Of a stretch of DNA of 40,924 nt, positions 38,148 through 40,924 are shown in pieces (positions within the stretch are counted from its first letter, which is position 1; each line of letters opens with the position of its first letter). The notes beneath the pieces were generated by a model. It was not told the DNA's origin, ran no database searches, and saw nothing but the letters and a program-made list of their open reading frames with translations. The position numbers and the translations under genes are program-made. The stretch lies in assembly GCA_913055575.1 (NCBI GenBank), contig CAJXLI010000005.1:1-40924 (forward strand), read 5' to 3'. Source of the DNA: an uncultured Ectothiorhodospiraceae bacterium. Lineage in GTDB: Bacteria; Pseudomonadota; Gammaproteobacteria; Nitrococcales; Halorhodospiraceae.

Positions 38148-38176
38148 AGTATCAATCTCGCCGGAGAGACCGTCAA
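38148..38176 (-). promoter_or_regulatory. Sigma70-type promoter of the mla operon
   Basis: On the minus strand TTGACG (38171-38176) and GATACT (38148-38153) are separated by exactly 17 nt, with the mlaF start codon about 30 nt downstream of the -10. It sits in the 98-nt divergent region shared with kdsD. Confidence 0.6.
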
Positions 38177-38200
38177 TTGCACCCGGAGCAGCGGAGGCTT

Positions 38201-38216
38201 GGGGTAGAATAGACGC
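38201..38216 (+). promoter_or_regulatory. -10 box abutting the kdsD start
   Basis: A TAGAAT hexamer ends 6 nt before the kdsD ATG, so transcription would begin at or next to the start codon and give a leaderless mRNA. No Shine-Dalgarno is seen in the normal place, and no good -35 was found. Confidence 0.35.
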
Positions 38217-39041
38217 ATGACCCCTATACACACCCTGATCGAGCAGCACCAGGCCGGCGATACGGAGCCGGGCTCCGGTGAGCGGCTCCAGGCCCTCGGC
38301 CGCGCCGTGCTCCGGCTCGAGGCGGACGCCGTCACCCGTCTCGCCGAGCGGCTCGGCCCGTCGTTCAGCGAGGCGTGCCGGTATATGCTCGCCTGCCGCG
38401 GCCGGGTCATCGTCACCGGCATGGGCAAGTCCGGGCACATCGGCTCCAAGATCGCCGCCACCCTGGCGAGCACCGGCACGCCGGCCTTCTTCGTCCACCC
38501 CGGCGAGGCGAGCCACGGCGACCTGGGCATGATCACCGCCGACGACGTGATCGTCGCCCTTTCCAACTCCGGCGAGACGGACGAGATCACCGCCCTCCTG
38601 CCGCTCATCAAGCGCCTCGGGGTGCCGCTCATCGCCCTGACCGGCCGCCCCGGCTCCACCCTGGCGGAGGCGGCCACCGCGCACCTGGACGTGGGCGTCG
38701 AGCAGGAGGCCTGCCCCCTGGGCCTGGCCCCTACGGCGAGCACCACGGCGACCCTCGCCGCAGGCGACGCCCTAGCCGTCGCCCTGCTCGACAGCCGGGG
38801 GTTCACCGCCGAGGACTTCGCCCGTTCCCACCCCGGCGGCAAGCTCGGCCGGCGCCTGCTGCTGCGCATCGAGGACGTGATGCAGACCGGCGAGCGTATC
38901 CCGCGGGTCCGGCCCGGCAGCAAGAAGCGGCTTATGTCAGCAAACCGGTGTCGCGGTATTTTCTGCTGCCCGAAAACATCTCGAAAGTCCGGATTTACGC
39001 ACCGGAGCGCGTACTGGTCACCGGTTACAACCGCCCGCTGA
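38217..39041 (+). CDS. kdsD: Arabinose-5-phosphate isomerase, 3' end replaced
   Basis: Interconverts ribulose-5-phosphate and arabinose-5-phosphate for Kdo (lipopolysaccharide) synthesis. The first 235 residues are normal KdsD: the SIS domain with VIVTGMGKSGHIGSKIAATLASTG, FFVHPGEASHGDLGMI, ALSNSGETDEI, EQEACPLGLAPTASTTATLAAGDALA and SHPGGKLGRRLLLRIEDVMQTGERIPRVRPG. The family is ~328 residues and continues with two CBS domains. Here the homology ends at Ser235 (38921); the rest (KKRLMSANRCRGIF...) is a non-homologous reading of the lower-GC DNA beyond the junction. Normally kdsC, lptC, lptA and lptB follow; none is present. The frame as written is unlikely to be a natural gene product. Confidence 0.88.
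   Translation: MTPIHTLIEQHQAGDTEPGSGERLQALGRAVLRLEADAVTRLAERLGPSFSEACRYMLACRGRVIVTGMGKSGHIGSKIAATLASTGTPAFFVHPGEASHGDLGMITADDVIVALSNSGETDEITALLPLIKRLGVPLIALTGRPGSTLAEAATAHLDVGVEQEACPLGLAPTASTTATLAAGDALAVALLDSRGFTAEDFARSHPGGKLGRRLLLRIEDVMQTGERIPRVRPGSKKRLMSANRCRGIFCCPKTSRKSGFTHRSAYWSPVTTAR
38921..38931. other. Sequence junction (chimeric break point)
   Basis: Left of this point the DNA is very GC-rich with G/C-ending codons and encodes KdsD; right of it codons such as AAA, GAA, TTT and ATT become common and the coding frame shifts to another gene. The transition falls within about ten bases after the last KdsD-like codon at 38919-38921. No insertion sequence, att-like repeat or tRNA marks the join. 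Confidence 0.85.
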
Positions 39042-40051
39042 AATTGCCCAAAACGACCCGGGTGCCGCAAGATTATTACGCAAAGACCCGGCACGCGGAA
39101 GGTCAGCCCACCTGGTTTCTGTTTTCCCCGGAAAACTATCGTGCGCTTTACATCAACCATCGTTCGATCCTGCTCACGCTCCAGTATCATCCGCCCGAAC
39201 GCGACCCCCGGCTGTTGAAAGGCCAATACCGCTGGGAGGCGTTTCGACCGGCCGGCGACTGGAGCGGGGCGTTTTTGTTTGCGCCCCGCGATACCGGCCA
39301 GCCCCTGCGAGAAGAAGCGTTGAACGCAGCCTACGCCTCCATTGCCGTAAACCGTCGCGAGTCCGTCGAACTGCAGTCCCCGGCGGCGTTAAACGTCATC
39401 CGGCCGGACCTGGTCTATTTCGCTGATGACACGGACCACGACGCATCGATTCAATGCTTTGTCAACGGCCGTCTGCATTTTACCCACGCCATAACCGGCC
39501 CGCGGGGGCGGTGGACGCTGCCGCCCGTGTTTTCGGGAGCAAACCACATCCGGATCACAGCCCCGGACAAAACGCAGGTCTACTTGAATCATGTCGTGTC
39601 AAAACCCCCGGCCCGACTGCTGCGCTTTGCCAATCGCATCGACGGCGAGGGGCTGTCCTTTGATTTTTACAAACAGACCGCCGGCAAAGAAAACCTTTCC
39701 CTGAAGTGGTTTTTCCCTTCTGCCGAAACCGGGCAATCGGTTTTCCGGGTTGAACTTGCCCCGGCCATCGATCGCCCGCTGGGGCCTTATAAACAATTGA
39801 GCCTGCTTGAACGCAAGTTTGTCGTCACCCCGCCCGAAGAAAGCAAAAAGGTACCGGTGATGCAATCCGAAACCGAATTCGTGACAACCGGACAGACATT
39901 TTTCTACCCGTTCGGCGACGACCTGCCGCCGGGCCAGTACCGGGTCAATATCGAACGTGTCAGCGGGCCGGATGGATATTTGCAGATGTATCGGGTGCTG
40001 CCCGGCCGTTTTCCCGAACGCACGATGAAAAAGGAGCCGATCAGGCCATGA
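38924..40051 (+). CDS. Unrecognised protein, 5' end missing at junction
   Basis: The track line beginning at 38375 is only genuine from the junction on (EAAYVSKPVSRYFLLPENISK...), leaving about 375 residues without a certain start. I do not recognise a family. It begins with KVRIYAPERVLVTGYNRPLKLP and continues with alternating hydrophobic and polar stretches suggestive of beta-sandwich domains (NHIRITAPDKTQVYLNHVV, QSVFRVELAPAIDRPLGPYKQ, PPGQYRVNIERVSGPDGYLQMY). No membrane helix, nucleotide-binding or metal motif is visible. Its TGA overlaps the next ATG (ATGA), so the two are cotranscribed. Periplasmic or cell-surface location is a guess from the neighbour's signal peptide. Confidence 0.7.
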   Translation, partial: EAAYVSKPVSRYFLLPENISKVRIYAPERVLVTGYNRPLKLPKTTRVPQDYYAKTRHAEGQPTWFLFSPENYRALYINHRSILLTLQYHPPERDPRLLKGQYRWEAFRPAGDWSGAFLFAPRDTGQPLREEALNAAYASIAVNRRESVELQSPAALNVIRPDLVYFADDTDHDASIQCFVNGRLHFTHAITGPRGRWTLPPVFSGANHIRITAPDKTQVYLNHVVSKPPARLLRFANRIDGEGLSFDFYKQTAGKENLSLKWFFPSAETGQSVFRVELAPAIDRPLGPYKQLSLLERKFVVTPPEESKKVPVMQSETEFVTTGQTFFYPFGDDLPPGQYRVNIERVSGPDGYLQMYRVLPGRFPERTMKKEPIRP

Positions 40052-40924
40052 AATGGATGAAATCATTGTTTTTGTGCGCACTGGCCGGGTTGCTGCTTAG
40101 CTTCCCGCAGCCGGAGGCTTGCGCCGGGCCGCCAACGAAAATCGCCGAGCTCTACAGCCAGGCCCGGGGCGGAAGCACGTTTTACCATCCCGATGACGCG
40201 GAAATGGCCCGCGCCCGTCGGTTGTTTTCGCAGATGTTTGCCGGCGCTTTTTTCGAAGACGAGGCTGAAAACCCGGCGTGGAAAACCCTGGGTTTTCGTG
40301 CCGTTGCCGTCCGGCAGGACGGACGGCGATATGTTGCCGTCATGGAGGATGGGGCCAAAAAGGGGCGCGGGTTCTACCTGTTTGCCGCCCGGCCGGAAAG
40401 CCGTACCGCCCTGATGGTGCCGCACGGGCAAAAGGACCTGCGGACCGGCGACATCGGGATGGCGTTGCTGTCTGCCGGTGAATTTGTCGGCGGGGCGCTT
40501 AATACCATGCCACGATACGCCGAAGACGGGAGTAAAGGGCAGCAGCAGGATATGGCCCATGCCGAAGACACCTATTTTGTCGCCTATACGCGGGCGTTTG
40601 CCGACGTCTTTCCCAGGGGCCGGCTGGTACAGATCCACGGCTTTGCCAGTAAAAAGCGCAAAACCGAAGCCGGCCGGCAGGCCGATGTGATCATCAGCAG
40701 CGGCAGCGCCATCCTGCCGCCGGCCATATTCGAACTGAAAAATTGCCTGGGGCAGACCCAATTCAATATCGCCGTCTATCCGCTGGAAGTCCGTGAACTC
40801 GGGGGCACGACGAACATCAGCGGCAATGTTTTACAAAGCATGGGGCACAGCGGGTTTGTCCATTTCGAAATCAGTTATCCGCTGCGAAAGCGGCTGACGG
40901 CCAGTCCGGATCTTTTGGAAATTT
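40048..40924 (+). CDS. Unrecognised exported protein, partial (runs off window)
   Basis: Missing from the ORF track because it has no stop in the window. Reads MKWMKSLFLCALAGLLLSFPQPEACAGPP, a clear Sec signal peptide with a likely cut after ACA, then about 265 more residues. Blocks that look conserved and possibly catalytic are LMVPHGQKDLRTGDIGMALL, GGALNTMPRYAEDG, DMAHAEDTYFVAYTRAFAD, LVQIHGFASKKRK, DVIISSGSAILPP, LGGTTNISGN and GFVHFEISYPLRKRL. The His, Asp and Glu residues in them resemble a metal-dependent hydrolase, loosely of the N-formylglutamate amidohydrolase type, but I cannot assign it. AAGGAG lies about 11 nt upstream of the ATG, with an ATGA overlap with the preceding frame. Confidence 0.75.
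   Translation, partial: MKWMKSLFLCALAGLLLSFPQPEACAGPPTKIAELYSQARGGSTFYHPDDAEMARARRLFSQMFAGAFFEDEAENPAWKTLGFRAVAVRQDGRRYVAVMEDGAKKGRGFYLFAARPESRTALMVPHGQKDLRTGDIGMALLSAGEFVGGALNTMPRYAEDGSKGQQQDMAHAEDTYFVAYTRAFADVFPRGRLVQIHGFASKKRKTEAGRQADVIISSGSAILPPAIFELKNCLGQTQFNIAVYPLEVRELGGTTNISGNVLQSMGHSGFVHFEISYPLRKRLTASPDLLEI

Noticed and set aside
38375-38923. First half of the 558-residue ORF ending at 40051
   Set aside because: This part is kdsD read out of frame; the continuous ORF exists only because the junction happens to leave the frame open.

Overview
The window (GC roughly 70% by eye over most of its length) is a chromosomal fragment of a gammaproteobacterium. The complete dcw cluster in Escherichia coli-like order plus murB, the gene neighbourhood around it, and acidic stretches in SspB and cytochrome c1 fit a mildly halophilic member of the Ectothiorhodospiraceae (Halorhodospira-like). 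That placement is an inference from gene content, not a database match.

Layout. (1) 1-1807, minus strand: the 5' part of trpE (cut by the window edge) preceded by gph. (2) 1922-20464, minus strand: the cell-division and wall cluster, read from right to left as mraZ-rsmH-ftsL-ftsI-murE-murF-mraY-murD-ftsW-murG-murC-murB-ddlB-ftsQ-ftsA-ftsZ-lpxC. Nearly every junction from rsmH to ftsQ is a short stop/start overlap, and a good sigma70 promoter with MraZ-box-like repeats sits in front of mraZ. (3) 20748-24925: rnpB (RNase P RNA, plus), rsmI (minus), then lpoA-yraN-diaA (plus). (4) 24968-28052, minus: petB-petC of the cytochrome bc1 complex followed by sspA-sspB. The Rieske gene petA that should precede petB is missing except for what looks like its last ~20 codons. 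(5) 28319-30347: a Nif3-family gene (minus) divergent from a DegS/AlgW-type protease (plus). (6) 30399-35022, minus: ibaG-murA-hisG-hisD-hisC. (7) 35085-38118, minus: mlaF-E-D-C-B lipid-transport operon. (8) 38217-38921, plus: 5' two-thirds of kdsD. (9) 38922-40924: abrupt change to lower-GC, A/T-ending codons and unrelated genes, two partial CDSs that I do not recognise. This reads as an assembly chimera or a recombination junction.

Functionally the main block makes the lipid II precursor (MurA, B, C, D, E, F, Ddl, MraY, MurG), polymerises and crosslinks it at the septum (FtsW, FtsI, FtsQ, FtsL, FtsA, FtsZ), and activates synthases (LpoA). It is flanked by outer-membrane genes (lpxC, mla, kdsD) and housekeeping genes (rnpB, rsmH, rsmI, his, trpE, bc1). 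The gene order from lpxC to kdsD is a shortened version of the one I remember from Pseudomonas aeruginosa. No tRNA, CRISPR array, insertion sequence or phage gene was seen. The two points most worth checking are the break inside kdsD near 38921 and the lost petA near 28052-28207.
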